Source: Cryptomeria japonica
Lineage: Eukaryota > Streptophyta > Pinopsida > Cupressales > Cupressaceae
NCBI RefSeq assembly: GCF_030272615.1
Contig: NC_081408.1
Location: 310,699,118-310,763,117 of the forward strand
Reading direction: 5' to 3'
Length of the DNA: 64,000 nt
Shown here one piece after another: positions 25,576 through 37,344 of the stretch; the first letter of the stretch is position 1; each line of letters opens with the position of its first letter. The position numbers were made by a program, and so were the translations under genes. The notes under the pieces were generated by a model. That model worked only from the letters and a program-made list of their open reading frames with translations, was not told the DNA's origin and did no database searches.

Positions 25576-25802
25576 TCATAATAGTTCTTGATATGGCTTC
25601 TAGATTAGTTTATGTGAATTTGTTTGCATCAACGGTTCAAATCACACTCTGTGATCCATCATCAGGATGAATGAAAGCTCATGAAATAGTAAAGTAAAAA
25701 GTTGGGTTTCTATCATCCTGATGATGGATCACCGAATGTGATCTGAAACGTTGATGCAAACAAACTCACACAATCTAATCCAGAAACTATATCAAGAACA
25801 AG
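25576..25802. mobile_element. Fold-back element in the eighth intron
   Basis: Arms at about 25576-25672 and 25708-25802 are inverted copies of each other over roughly 95 bases. Key words are GTTTGCATCAACG with GTGATCCATCATCAGGATGA on the left and their complements on the right. The spacer is about 35 bases. It lies wholly in the intron between the exons carrying DDFYH and WDPTV. Probably a MITE; target duplication not identified. Confidence 0.8.
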
Positions 25803-28369
25803 TAATATAGGCAATTCCTCTCTACATATACAGAATTAGGGTTTTTAGGGTGGAATGTATATGATAGCTATATAACTTATGATACAATTACCTCTTAACA
25901 GCATCAACAAAGTACTGAAGCTCTTCAATGGAGTCTGAACTGGCCACGTGATAAAAATCATCCATTAACACAGTAAGAGCTGCAATCTTAGTCCATACGA
26001 TGCGTGCAGTAGACATTTCAGGGCTAAAAAGTGTTGAGGCAGCAGAAAAATAGGAGTCTACAACAGTGTTTCGAGCAAAGTGTAGGCTACCAAGTTTAGA
26101 GTCTACACTCCATCTGTTATGGTAGACAAAAACAGAAACCCTTATCAACCTCTCAGTGTAAATCTAACTCAGTGGTGGCACTCGTGTTATTCCAATTGTT
26201 TCCATAAGCTTTGTACTTACTTTTCTAACTGCTGCAAGTCCTCCTTTTGCACTGCTAGGCAAATATTGTAGTCATTCTTGGCTAAACTTAGAAAACAATC
26301 ATTACCTAAACAAGGGATTCTGCAATCGAATTCCAAGGGTCAATTTTTAACACTATTGAAGTAGGTGATATATATACTTTAAACCAAAATAAATGAAATG
26401 GACCATGTAGATCTATGAAAGGTTACCGGTAAGAGGTCTTTCCTATCCGAATATCATCAAAACCATAGTTTTTGATGTATCTTAAATGTTCTATTCTCTC
26501 CAAACTAACCTACCAAGAGACAGCGAGCGCATACTTAACCTGCGAGGAATGGATTACCTACAAAGCTTAATGAAAGACATAATTTCAAAGAATAGTCATT
26601 TGTACCCTAAGGATTAATTTGATTACCTCTTCACTGAGGACTGTATTTTGTTCATCCATTTTGATATTCTCAAGATAGTTTTGGGAGAGGGATTTTGCTT
26701 CTTCGAAAACTCGTTCACCTTGGAACATCAACTGAGATGCTTTGTACAAATTCAGCATTGCTATCAAAGATTGGCCACTATTTTCTAGAGATTGTAGGAA
26801 GTCGCCATTTTTTAAATAATTGAGAAAGAGATCTACAGAATTGTTGGTTTCATTAGTAAGAAACAAAAATTTATTGAATTATGCATCACATGAAATGTCC
26901 CCAAATCTAGACTCTAGTAGTAAATTATTCTTTTGAGTTAGAAACTACCATACCCAAAATTGCATATCCATCATAACTGGTACTCATGCTTAACAGAGAA
27001 AAATATGAGAGACAATCAAGTTAACTTAAAACATTGTTTGGTTTGTTCAAAAAACCTGGAGACACATCATATCCATTGGATCTTAGAATCCTGAAACTGA
27101 TAGAACTGTTAATTATGTCTGATGTTGATGATATTCCCTGAATTATTTCATTCTCTTTCCAGCATCTGCCCATTCAAAATATTGATTTCAGAAAAAATGG
27201 AAACCAAGGATAGAAACTACATTATCCAATCATAAGCAAAGGATTTATCACTTACCTATAGACATTATCTAGAACTTGTTTTGTCTCACATTTGAAATGT
27301 CTCGCTATACCTAACCTCTCCAACATATCCACCATTGAAAGACCAGTAATCAACTTTATGGGATAAACACTAGGCACTGCACCAACAAAATAATGCATGT
27401 TCAATGTGTATGAACATGATAAAATATCATCAAAGCATATACATAAACTTTTAAGGACCAACCTCCACTCTCCAAATTTTCTAGCATTGAATTCAAATAC
27501 ATAAGGCAACTAGATTTTCTAGTATGCTTCAGAGCACAAGCAGTTGCAGAGGGAGAATGGAAGAGTGAGCCATCCGTGCTCTCATGTCTTAACACTTTAT
27601 CCCAGTCAACAATGTTCCGAATACCCTCAATGATGAAAACCATAGATGGTTTGTACTCATTGAGATGATCTATTCATATACTGCAAAAATGAAAGCAAGA
27701 ATCAAACTATAAGAATAAATAAAAATAAGTACTGGGATTCAAAAGTATTGAATAAATAACCTAATTGTAAAAATTACCTTTGAATAAATAACCGACTGCA
27801 AAAATTACCTTTTAAGGATTTGTTCTCGCTTAGTGAGCATTAGTTCTATAGGAGGCGAATCATAAGGGAGGTCTAAGCACAAGTCTCTTGCATCTTCTAA
27901 CATTGCAGCGAAGATCAGATCAAATCCAGTGGGATTATAGCAATCCTCATTGGTTATTTGTCCGATATTTTCTTTTATAAACTTCAAACTTATTGAAGAA
28001 TAAAAGATGACCCAAAATCATACAGGAGAGATTCTATATATTTGCACTTGTAGATCAATATGTAGACATATCACACTGAAGCATAAAGCATAAAACTCAA
28101 AATTTTATTGACAAAAATGTGATATAGTTAGAGGATATTCATGTTCATGAGAATATATATTTAACATAATGTCGATTCTAATTGAATGAAAATAGATGAT
28201 TACGATTCTTGTAATATTACAAATAATGAATGTGTTTGTCTTTTGAATTATAATAATAAAGCATACTACATTTATCATCAATGTTAAAAATAAAGCTATC
28301 AAATGTGATGATAATGAAGGAAAAATATATAAGAAAATATCTAATAAAGAGATGGAGAAGGAAGTGTGC

Positions 28370-28495
28370 ACACATGTATTTGTATATATACAAATATATG
28401 TATACATGTATATGTATATATATGTATATATATGTACATATATTGACACACAAATATATATATATATATATATTCATGTATATATATTTAAAAAA
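28370..28495. repeat. TATATG/TA microsatellite
   Basis: Alternating TA, GTATACATG and TATATATG units. Strongly self-complementary, so it yields short open frames on both strands that are not genes. Confidence 0.85.
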
Positions 28496-28589
28496 TGAAC
28501 ATTTTAATACCCACAATAATTGATATGAATAAAATGCTGATATGAAACAAATTGCACAAAAGAGGGATAGGCAGACCAACCCATTTGTA

Positions 28590-28790
28590 AACTAGATATT
28601 CGTATGATCATTGATGCTATTAGATTTCTATGATCTATAGAAATATTCATTAGCTATTGTGTATGAGTTTTTTAACATCATTGATCATAAAATTTAATTC
28701 CAAACATTGATAAATCTCATACACAATAAAATTCAAAAATAGCTAATGAATACTCATATGACCTATCATATGAAAAACTAGACATATAAA
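28590..28790. repeat. Imperfect inverted repeat
   Basis: ATTCATTAGCTATTGTGTATG (approximately 28646-28666) recurs inverted, with an insertion, near 28715-28755 (CATACACAATA ... TAGCTAATGAAT). Likely a MITE remnant. Confidence 0.5.
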
Positions 28791-29134
28791 TTAACAGCAT
28801 TTCACCTACAGAATAGGTGGAAACATTGCATTTTGCATTTCTAAATCGCTATTGAGAAAATCTAGCAGATGGGTATGGAGATGGAAGCACAGTAGTTGCA
28901 AAGTTTATCTATTTAATCTCTTTGAGTATGACTATTAAATTTATATAAATTCAAAGATAACTTTAATAATTGCAATGATTATATGGAAAGAAATTTAATA
29001 TTCATTTTAAATTAAGATTGACTCATACCAATGTAGAGAATCAGAGTTGAATAAATACATTTGGAAATTGAAATGTAACATTATTCAATGTAATCTTCAA
29101 AATATGCTAAAAACTAAAAATTATAATGGAGAGT

Positions 29135-29148
29135 AACACTACAATGGT
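29135..29148. repeat. LINE target site duplication, left copy
   Basis: AACACTACAATGGT is found again, base for base, at 43658-43671. Fourteen bases is a normal LINE duplication length. Confidence 0.85.
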
Positions 29149-29218
29149 CAGATCGGGTAGACTAAATCTCTGGAATGACATATCTGCTCTAATATAAAAT
29201 AAGGCCAATGTCCACTGG

Positions 29219-31095
29219 TTGATTGCAAGTGATTTCAACTCTCCTTTGATCCCCTCTGGGAAGTTGGGAGGCTGTCCAGAGTAATCTGACATCATGACTG
29301 ATCTTGCCGAATTCATTGGTAGGAATTGGCCGATCGATGTGGAACTAACGGGGCAAAAATTCACTTGGTCCAATCTTAGGAAGGGAAAGGATCTTATTCA
29401 GGTCAAACTTGAAAGATTTCTCTTCTTGGGAAATTGGGGAATTGGTCCCTCCTTGAAGCTCACTGCCCTCCCCAAAACTGTCTCTGACCACAACCCCCTC
29501 CTCCTTTGGAATACCACAAATGCCACAAGGAAAAATCATCCTTTTCGGTATGAAATTATGTAGAACTCTCATTCGGAGTTCAAGGATTGCATTAAAAGAT
29601 GGTGGAGCACCTACATATGTGGCACACCTATGTTCTAGATTGTCTAGAGGCTCGACTTGGTCAAAAGAAACATCTAGGGTTGGAATAAATACTCCTTCGG
29701 GGATATCTTCAAGCAAAAAAGGAGATCAATAGTAAACTAACTGTTATCCAAGACCGCATTGATCAAGGTGACTCCCTTGAAGCTATCCATATGGAGGAGC
29801 CTGCTCTCATAGAAAATGGAAGGAAAACTCCCACAAAGAAGAACTTTACTGGAAACAGAAATCTAGGGTTCAATGGCTCAAGGAGGGTGACGAGAATACG
29901 ACTTTTTCTAATAGATCTGCTATTATCCACAGGCATAGAAACCACATCTCCTCCCTCATGGATGATAACAATCAAGAGGTCAAGGATGAGGACAATTTGA
30001 GTAGACTAACTGCCAACTATTTTGCCACTTTGTTTAGGGAAGATGGTGACCTGGCGGCCCTTGTTGGGGAGGATCTTCTTAACTACCTCCCACCACCCCT
30101 CTCGGTCGAAGATAATAACCTCATTTTGGCCCCTGTTTCTCAAGAGGAAGTCAGGTCTGCTATTTTTTCTATGGGTTCCTTCAAAGCCCAGGGTCCTAAT
30201 GGTTTCCCCGTAGCTTTTTTTCAAGATTTATGGGATGTGGTGGGCCCTGATGTTGTTCTGGCCACCAGGGATTTTTTCAAATCTAAAAGGATTCTCAACA
30301 AGCTCAATCAAACCTTCATTTCCCTTGTCCCTTAAACTCAGGAGGCATCTATCCTAAAGGACATCCACCCTATCAATCTCTGCAACACTATTTATAAATT
30401 TTTCAACAAAGTTCTTGTTAATAGGCTCAAACCTTTCTTGGATCCTTTGATTAGCCCTTCCCAGAAAGGTTTTGTCCCGTGTAAACAGATTCTTGATGCG
30501 ATCATCTCTATTCATGAGATTATTCACTCCATGGATAAGTGTCATCAGCCAAGGATGGTGCTCAAGCTTGACATCTCCAAGGCCTATGATAGAGTCAACT
30601 AGAACTTCCTTTCCAAAGTTATCAAAGCTATGGGGTTTGGAGATAAACTCATCAAGCTTATTGGGGAATGCATATCTATGGTCGCCTACACTATGCTTCT
30701 CAACAGGAGCCCCCTGGAGAAGTTCAGGGCCTCCAGAGGGTTACGACAAGGGGATCCTCTCTCCCCTTACCTTTTCATCATCCTTGCTGAAGTGTTGGCT
30801 TCTAACTTGAATTCTATGGTTCAGAGGGGAGCTCTACTGGGCATTAAACCTTCCTGTGCAACGCCTCCTAATGTTTTGCTACAGTTTGTCGATGACACTA
30901 TTCTTTTTGGTATCTCCTCTATGTGGGAAGCTAAGGCTTGGACATCCTTTCTCAACTCCTATGCTCTAGCCTCTGGCCAACACATTAACTATGAGAAGAG
31001 AAACATTTACTTCTTTCACACTCATGTCCAACTCCAAGATAAAGTCTACAAAATCCTTGGTTGTCAAAGGGCCTCCCTCCCTGGCACCTACCTAG
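29219..31095 (+). pseudogene. LINE ORF2, endonuclease end and reverse transcriptase
   Basis: Fragments in several frames read as ORF2. The endonuclease C-terminus runs to about 29563 and includes LAEFIGRNWPI, TGQKFTWSN and SDHNPLL. After a decayed linker comes RT: FKAQGPNGFPVAFFQ (about 30180), KAYDRV (30580), LRQGDPLSPYLF (about 30743) and FVDDTILFG (about 30885), the catalytic box. The frame stops at 31095 where the copia LTR begins, just after the TYL codons that start the RT thumb. Stops and frame changes rule out a working product. Its function would have been target-primed reverse transcription. Confidence 0.85.
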
Positions 31096-32609
31096 TGTTG
31101 GCATATGTGCAGAGCATGATGACATGATGATACTGTATGTTGTCATTGATGTCAATATGCTGAATTATGAACTGGTATGGTGTAGTAAGAAAACTGGCAA
31201 GAGAACCGCTATGATGATGTAAACTGGTATTTGTGAAAAATTGAAGCGGTATGTTTGTTCAAGGTGAACAGGTATGTTGGAATGAGATCTGGTAAATGGA
31301 AGTTTTGCATCAAGGTTTCATTTGGTATGACTATCGATTGGTAGTCTCAGCTTCGGGGATTCCTGTTGATGCATTCCAAGATTGTGTGATTCAACCAATG
31401 ACATCTTGTGATGAGTTAACATTGTATGAAGACTAGATAAGTGTTGCCACGTCAGTCTTGTGTGCATGAAGGATTTCCTTGAGGATCTTGCATGGAGAGT
31501 GATCTTATCTACCTCGGGAATGTGCGAAGTCTCTATAAACAATGGAGAGCGCATGATGAGTTATCATCTTCCTGAAGCGGCAAAGAATTAACATTAGAGA
31601 ACACCTTGAGATCTACTCAAGATTGTTGTATTTGATGCAGTGTGATTAATGGTCAGGATTGAACCGACTGGATTGTAAAACCTAAATGTTTAGGGTTTAG
31701 GGTTTATGCTACCGACCTATCTGTTTCCTATAAGGTCGATGATGTTTTTCATTTTGAAGTTGTTGGCAAATGGTATGTGTGTATCCCAGTGAGTGATACT
31801 TGATTCTTGCTAGACCGAAGAAGTGTGTTGATACCTGCAGAGTGTGATTGCAGAAGAAAAGGAGCATAAGTGGATATGCCTTGGCATTTAGTGTTGTTAT
31901 CATATCAGTGTATTACCTATTGACCTTTAACCATTTCAGCCATTGGAAAATCCCTTAACAGGGTAGCTTTAACATGCTTTTGTGTAAATCCGTTAACATG
32001 GTGACTCAATTCAATGAGTTCTTCAAATCCTCTTGTGAGGTATCCTTTAACAGGGTTCTAACCTTTAACTAGTATTTAGCCATTCCTTAACTGGGTGATC
32101 CCTAGCAGGATCGGTTCCAAGCAAAACCTATTGTAAAAGTCTCTAACCAGACTAGGCTCCTAATAGAGAGAACTTCAAAAGAGTTCAAAGAAAAGCTTGT
32201 GGGTATTCATCCCCACTATGGTTTTTCCCAGTTGGGTTTCCACGTGAAAAATCGGTGTGTTATGTGTGATGCCTTTCCTGTGATGGTTTAGTGTCTTATG
32301 TAAAACTGGTAAAATATGTTGAACTCGAAGTCATTATATTTTTTATGATAAATTACTTGCTTATGCATAAGGGTGAAGTGGAAATGAGGTATTAGATTGT
32401 ATGGAAAGCTAAGGGTTACCGGTTTATGTCTTTCACATTCTCACTATGTTTTACCGGTAGTAATCTGGTTTAGACCGGTGTTAGCGCTTGCCAGTCAAGT
32501 GCACTGTTTGCAGTCAAACCAGTTCAGGAAAAGTGTTTTTGCTTGTACTAATTCACCACCCCCCCTCTCAGTACCAGTTTGGTACTAACTGTTCATCATT
32601 TATTCATCA
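31096..32609 (+). repeat. Copia 5' LTR (LTR1)
   Basis: Starts TGTTGGCATATGTG, ends TTCATCA, 1514 bases, followed by a primer site at 32611. It is preceded by CCTAG (31091-31095), the LINE target sequence also found at the left of LTR3. Direct copies are at 37028-37344 (partial) and 37950-39446. Confidence 0.9.
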
Positions 32610-32610
32610 A

Positions 32611-32626
32611 TTGGTATCAAAGCATC
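32611..32626 (+). promoter_or_regulatory. Copia primer binding site
   Basis: TTGGTATCAAAGCATC, one base after the LTR, matches the initiator-Met tRNA type (TGGTATCAGAGC) with one change. Typical of plant Ty1/copia elements. Confidence 0.85.
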
Positions 32627-32679
32627 TTCTAGGTCCTCTGTGTTGTAAGCTTAACCACTTGAGGAAAAGATCCTACTCT

Positions 32680-35600
32680 AATGATGAAGAGGGAAAGTCC
32701 AAAGTTCAATAGAGACACCTTTAAAATATGGAAGGACAAAATGAAGATATACATCAAAAGCATGGGTGCTCAACACTAGAGCTATGTTGAGAATGCTTAT
32801 GTTATCCCTACCGATACTCTCACCGATGATCAAAAGAGAGAGATTCAGGAGAATGGACAAGTCATGGAAGCCCTAATCAGCAGTCTATCTAAAATTGAGT
32901 TTATTGATGTTCAGGATAAAGACAATCCCAAAGAAGTATGGGATGCTCTTGAGAATATCTATGGCGGTGATGAGCATGTGAAACAAGCTGAGGAAGAGAT
33001 CCTTAGGGGAAAGTTTGAAGACATGCGGATGGTTGAACGAGAGACCATTCAACAATATGGAATAAGAATCAAAACTATTGTTGGAGACATCAAGAGTGCA
33101 GGTAGTATAATAGATGATTCCACTATTGGTATAAAAGTTTTGAGATCCTTACTACCAGTCTATGCAATAAGGGTTGCTGCTATTCAGAAGTTGAGGTTTA
33201 TAGACAAGACAAAGGTATCCCTAGACTCCATCATTGCTAAGTTGACAACTTATGAGCTAAATAATTATGATGGCAGTATTCAGAAGACTGAATTAGCCTT
33301 TAGAGCATCTCCTACACCATCTAGAAAGGGTAAAGAAGCTAGTACCAGTGGTGAACCAAGACAAAGCAGAGAAATGGATGATGAGGAGATCCTGATGGAA
33401 TTTGAAGTTGTTCTTGCCAAGAGACTTCCTAAGGGAACCGGTAAATATAGAGGTAAGCTCCCTTTGAAATAATTTTCTTGCAATAGCATAGGACACATTG
33501 CTATAGACTATCCTAATGGTGATAACAAGGACAAACCGGAGAAGTTCAAGAAGTTCAAGAAGTTCAAAGGAGGAAACAGGAGAAACTATTTTGTAGCAAT
33601 TGATGAAGGTGTCACTGATGAGGAATCAGAAGATGAAGATAGTGAAGACATTGTGTTTGTAGCAGTTAAGGAAGATGTGTTAGACAAGAAGTCTCTTGTC
33701 TCCCACTTTGATAATTCCAATGAGTGGATTATTGGCAATGGCTGTTCTCACCATATGACTAGTGACCGGAGTAAGTTTAGATCTCTAGAAGAGTATGATG
33801 GTGGTGTGGTTCATTTTGGTAATGATGCACCATGTATGGTAAAAGGAAGAGGGTCCATCTCTCTAAATGGAAAAAGCAGTGCTGAAAGTGTGTATTGGGT
33901 AGAAGGTCTCAGACACAACCTTTTGAGTGTTGCCCAGCTGAATGATAATGGACTCACTCTAGAATTCAGAGGTGGAGTGTGTAAAATAAAAGGTAAAAGT
34001 GGTGAACTGATGGCCACCAATATATAGACCAAAGGTAACCTATTTCAGCTAAATGTAAATATCAGTACATGTCTAATGGCTAAGTTTGATAATAGTTAGA
34101 CATGGCATAGGAGACTCTACCATGTAAACTTTGATAATGTTGTGAAGGCCAGTAAGATCAAGTCAATTAGAGGATTGCCTATGCTGAGCAAACCAGAAAA
34201 TCCTTTGTGTAGAGAGTGTCAACTGGGGAAAATGTCTTCCTCAACCTTCAAAGGTAAATTTTTCATTACAGACAATTTACTTGATCTTGTGCATACTGAT
34301 TTGTGTGGTCCTATGAAAACTAGGAGTGTGTAGGGAGATAGGTATTTTATGATTCTTACTGATGATTTCTCAAGAATGATGTGGGTCACATTCTTGAAGC
34401 ACAAGTCTAAAGCCTTTGGAAAGTTCAAAGCCTTCAGAGCACTTGTTGAAAAAGAAAGCAGTAAGAGGATTAAGTGCCTAAGAACTGATCAAGGAAGAGA
34501 ATTCGCTTCTAGTGAATTCAATAAGTACTCTGAACAGAACAACATCAAGAGGAAACTATCTACCCCACAGACTCTGCGGTAGAATGACCTAGCAGAGAGA
34601 AATAACCAGACTGTAGTTGAAGCAGCCAGAAAAATGCTGATCCAAGGAAAAGTTGCTCACACCTTTTGGAGAGAAGCGGTGAGCACTATAGTCTACACAA
34701 TGAACCGGGTACCCATCAAAAAGGGTAAGGATAAAACACCTTATGAGTATTGGACTAGTAAGACACCTATGGTAAGCTACTTTAGAGTGTTTGGTAGAAA
34801 ATGCTATATCAAAAGGAGTGAACATCAAAGCAAGTTTGATGCAAAATGTGATGAGGGAATATTCCTAGGGTATTCCACAAAGAGCAAAGCTCTCAAATGT
34901 TTCAACAATAGGACTCAAAGAATTGTTGAAAGTATAAATGTTAGAGTTGATGAAACCTCTGAGAAACCTAAGGAAACCGATAGTGAGCAAGTAGGAGATG
35001 AACCGCTAGTAACCTTTTGGCAACCAGTTGCAAACAGCCTAGCACTAGTAACAATGCTCCTACACCGGTAGATGCTGATGCTGATGAAGATGAGAATGAA
35101 GAAGAAAAGCAAGAGGAACCAACTAAGATCATTCCTAGGTATGTAAAGTTGAATCATGATCCAAAGCAGATCATAGGAGATAAGGATGCAAGAATTCTTA
35201 CAAGAAGAAAGGTCAAAGAAAACTCTTGCATGATCTCTGAATTTGAGCCTAAAACATTCAAAGAGGCACATAAAGATGAAGACTGGATCAAGGCAATGGA
35301 AGAGGAACATGACCAGATAGAAAAGAATGATACATGGTCTTTAGTACCCAGACCTGAGCATAAAAATGTCATAGGCACCAAATGGGTCTTACAAAATAAA
35401 CTGAATGAAGATGGCACAATGGTAAGAAACAAAGCTAGACTGGTGTGCAAAGGATATGATCAAAAAGAAGGAGAAGACTATGGAGAAACCTTTGCTCCAG
35501 TAGCCAGATTGGAAGGAGTTTGTATGCTTCTTGCATATGCAACCTTCAAGGGGTTCAAATTATATCAAATGGATGTAAAATCTGCATTCCTAAATGGAAT

Positions 35601-36720
35601 ACTTGAAGAGGAGGTGTATATAGAGCAACCAGATGGGTTTTCCCTATCAGAAGATAGTGACATGGTGTGTAGGCTACATAAAGCCTTGTATGGACTAAAG
35701 CAGGCACCTAGAGCATGGTATGAACACTTGCACTCCCATCTTGTGAAGATTGGATTTGAGAGAACAAGTGAAGATAGTAATATCTATCTGAAGTCAATAG
35801 GAGATCAGATTCTAATCTGTGAGGTATTTGTTGATGACATAATTTTTGGAGGAGATGACAAGATGAGTCATGATTTTGTAGATGAGATGAAAAAGGAATT
35901 TGAGATGTCACTTATAGGGGAGAATAAGTTCTTCATTGGACTATAGATTCAACAAATGAAAGATGGAATCTTTATCACTTAGTCCAAGTATGTCAAACAG
36001 GTTTTGAAGACCTTTGGCATGGAAGACAACAAACTGGTTGGTACACAAATGGTGACTGGTTGTAAACTATCAAAGGAGGATGACTCGGTGTTGGTAAATG
36101 AGAAGGAATACCGATCAATGATTGGTAAGTTGCACTATGTAGTACATAGCAGACCGGACATTGCACATGCAGTGGGCATTACTGCATGATTCCAGAAATG
36201 CCCAAGGGAATCCCACTTGGTAGCCGTCAAGAGGATTCTTAGATATCTAAAGGGAACTATTGATTATGGATTATGGTATCCATACAGTAGTGATTTCCAC
36301 TTGAAAGTGTTTACAGATGCTGATTCGGCTGGTAATGTGAACAACTAGAAGAGCACAACCAGTGCTGCATTCTTTCTTGGTGGTAGACTAGTCTCATGGA
36401 TGAGTAAGAAGCAAAGTTGTATCTCTTAGTCTATAGAAGAAGCAGAGTATGTTACAACATTTATGAACTGCACCTAGAGAATTTGGATGAAGCATGTATT
36501 AAATGGCTTCAAAGTTCTTGTATTTGAACTAGTAAGTATGTTTTGTGACAACACAAGTGCAATTAATATCTCCAAGAATCCAGTTTTACATGCTAGAACC
36601 AAGCACTTTGAGCTCAAGTATCATTTCTTGAGAGAAACGGTTTAGAACAAAGAGGTTGTACTGGAACATGTTTCCAGTAAGGAGCAGTTAGCAGACATTT
36701 CACCGAGCCTCTACTAAAGG
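32680..36720 (+). pseudogene. Ty1/copia Gag-Pol polyprotein relic
   Basis: Order: Gag (32680-33470), a degraded zinc knuckle (FSC..IGHIAIDY, first Cys now a stop), protease near 33740 with GNGCSHHM where DSG is expected, integrase HHCC (WHRRLYHV ... CRECQLGK, 34100-34230), integrase core (HTDLCGPM, RTDQGREF, AERNNQTV, 34290-34610), reverse transcriptase ([12 protein letters not shown] near 35560; FVDDIIFGG near 35827) and RNase H (DADSAGN near 36315). A frameshift lies near 35017-35071. About a dozen in-frame stops are present, most TAG, and most where the family has Gln (for example before GDRYF, NDLAER, IQQ, SKYV, SIEEAEY). The changed protease and stops make it inactive. Confidence 0.9.
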
Positions 36721-37013
36721 CTACCTTTACCTATTTGAGAGGTGAATTAGGGGTGCTGCCCCTTCAAGAGGTGAACTAAAGGTGTGTGCTCCACATCAGT
36801 CAAGTCTTACATTGATATATCTTTTTTTGGATTGGTGTGTTGAAGGATGCTTCTCCTTAGGGGGAGTAGCATAGTGGAACATAGATGTGTATGTCTCCAC
36901 TTTGGTATTGTTGTCAAAGGGGGAGAAGATATGAAGCGGAGAAGATATCTACAGTATTGGGGAGAAGATGTGAAGCAGAAGCAGAAATATATCTTTGTAT
37001 ATTGCCATCAATG

Positions 37014-37027
37014 CCAAAGGGGGAGAT
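37014..37027 (+). promoter_or_regulatory. Copia polypurine tract
   Basis: CCAAAGGGGGAGAT directly before the 3' LTR. Similar AAAGGGGGAG words occur upstream near 36915, as is common in these elements. Confidence 0.85.
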
Positions 37028-37344
37028 TGTTGGCATATGTGAAGAGCATGATGACATGATGATAATGTATGTTGTCATTGATGTCAATATGCTGAAGTAT
37101 GAAGCAGTGTGGTGTAGTAAGCAAACTGGAAAGAGAACCGGTATGTTGGAATGAGAACCGGTAAATGGAAGTTATGCATCGAGGTTTCATTTGGCATGAC
37201 TATCAGTTGGTAGTCTTAGCTTCAGGGTTTTCAGTTGATGCATTCCAAGATTGTGCAATTCAACCGATGACATCTTGTGATGAGTTAGAATTGTATGAAG
37301 ACTAGATAAGTGTTACCACATCAGTCTTGTGCGCATGAAGGATT
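37028..37344 (+). repeat. Truncated copia 3' LTR (LTR2)
   Basis: Matches the first 300 or so bases of LTR1 and LTR3, then stops at ...GAAGGATT, where LINE sequence homologous to about 30451 starts. Confidence 0.88.

Larger units (their letters stand above)
23800..27988 (-). pseudogene. ent-Kaurene-synthase-like diterpene synthase (TPS-e/f), 5' truncated
   Basis: Eleven exons, 5' to 3': 27988-27809, 27680-27463, 27376-27256, 27165-27056, 26832-26627, 26539-26427, 26319-26221, 26113-25892, 25526-25388, 24558-24313, 24087-23800. All introns are GT-AG and all phases agree, giving about 646 codons and ending at TAA 23800-23802. Landmarks: SPSATA (exon 2), [10 protein letters not shown] (exon 3), SDINS where class II enzymes have DxDD (exon 4, so no class II site), LYKASQL (exon 5), FSAASTLFSPE and DDFYH (exon 8), QGRD (exon 9), NDILTYE-R-E as NSE/DTE motif (exons 10-11). 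Kaurene synthases convert copalyl diphosphate to kaurene in plastids. Two nonsense codons, TGA 27676-27674 and TAG 26512-26510, and the DDxxD change to DDxxH argue for a dead copy. The 150 or so N-terminal residues are not found. Confidence 0.88.
27989..29134. other. Upstream flank of the terpene synthase relic; no exon found
   Basis: This is where the N-terminal exons should be. No W-rich or DGSWG-like exon is visible on the minus strand. It holds a TA/TATATG microsatellite (28370-28495) and an inverted repeat (28590-28790). Confidence 0.5.
31096..37344 (+). mobile_element. Ty1/copia element inside the LINE, 3' LTR truncated
   Basis: LTR1 - primer site - gag-pol relic - polypurine tract - first 317 bases of the 3' LTR. 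It sits in the RT thumb region of the LINE in the same orientation. The 3' LTR is cut at 37344, where duplicated LINE sequence begins. The complete right end of the original insertion is represented by LTR3 at 39446, followed by CCTAA and the rest of the LINE. Confidence 0.87.

Noticed and set aside
27056-27165. Class II (DxDD) activity of the terpene synthase
   Set aside because: The aligned site reads SDINS, so the protonation motif is absent; this fits kaurene synthase rather than a bifunctional or copalyl synthase enzyme.
28105-28579. Overlapping ORFs of 80-120 residues on both strands
   Set aside because: Produced by the TATATG microsatellite; residues are I/Y/M repeats.
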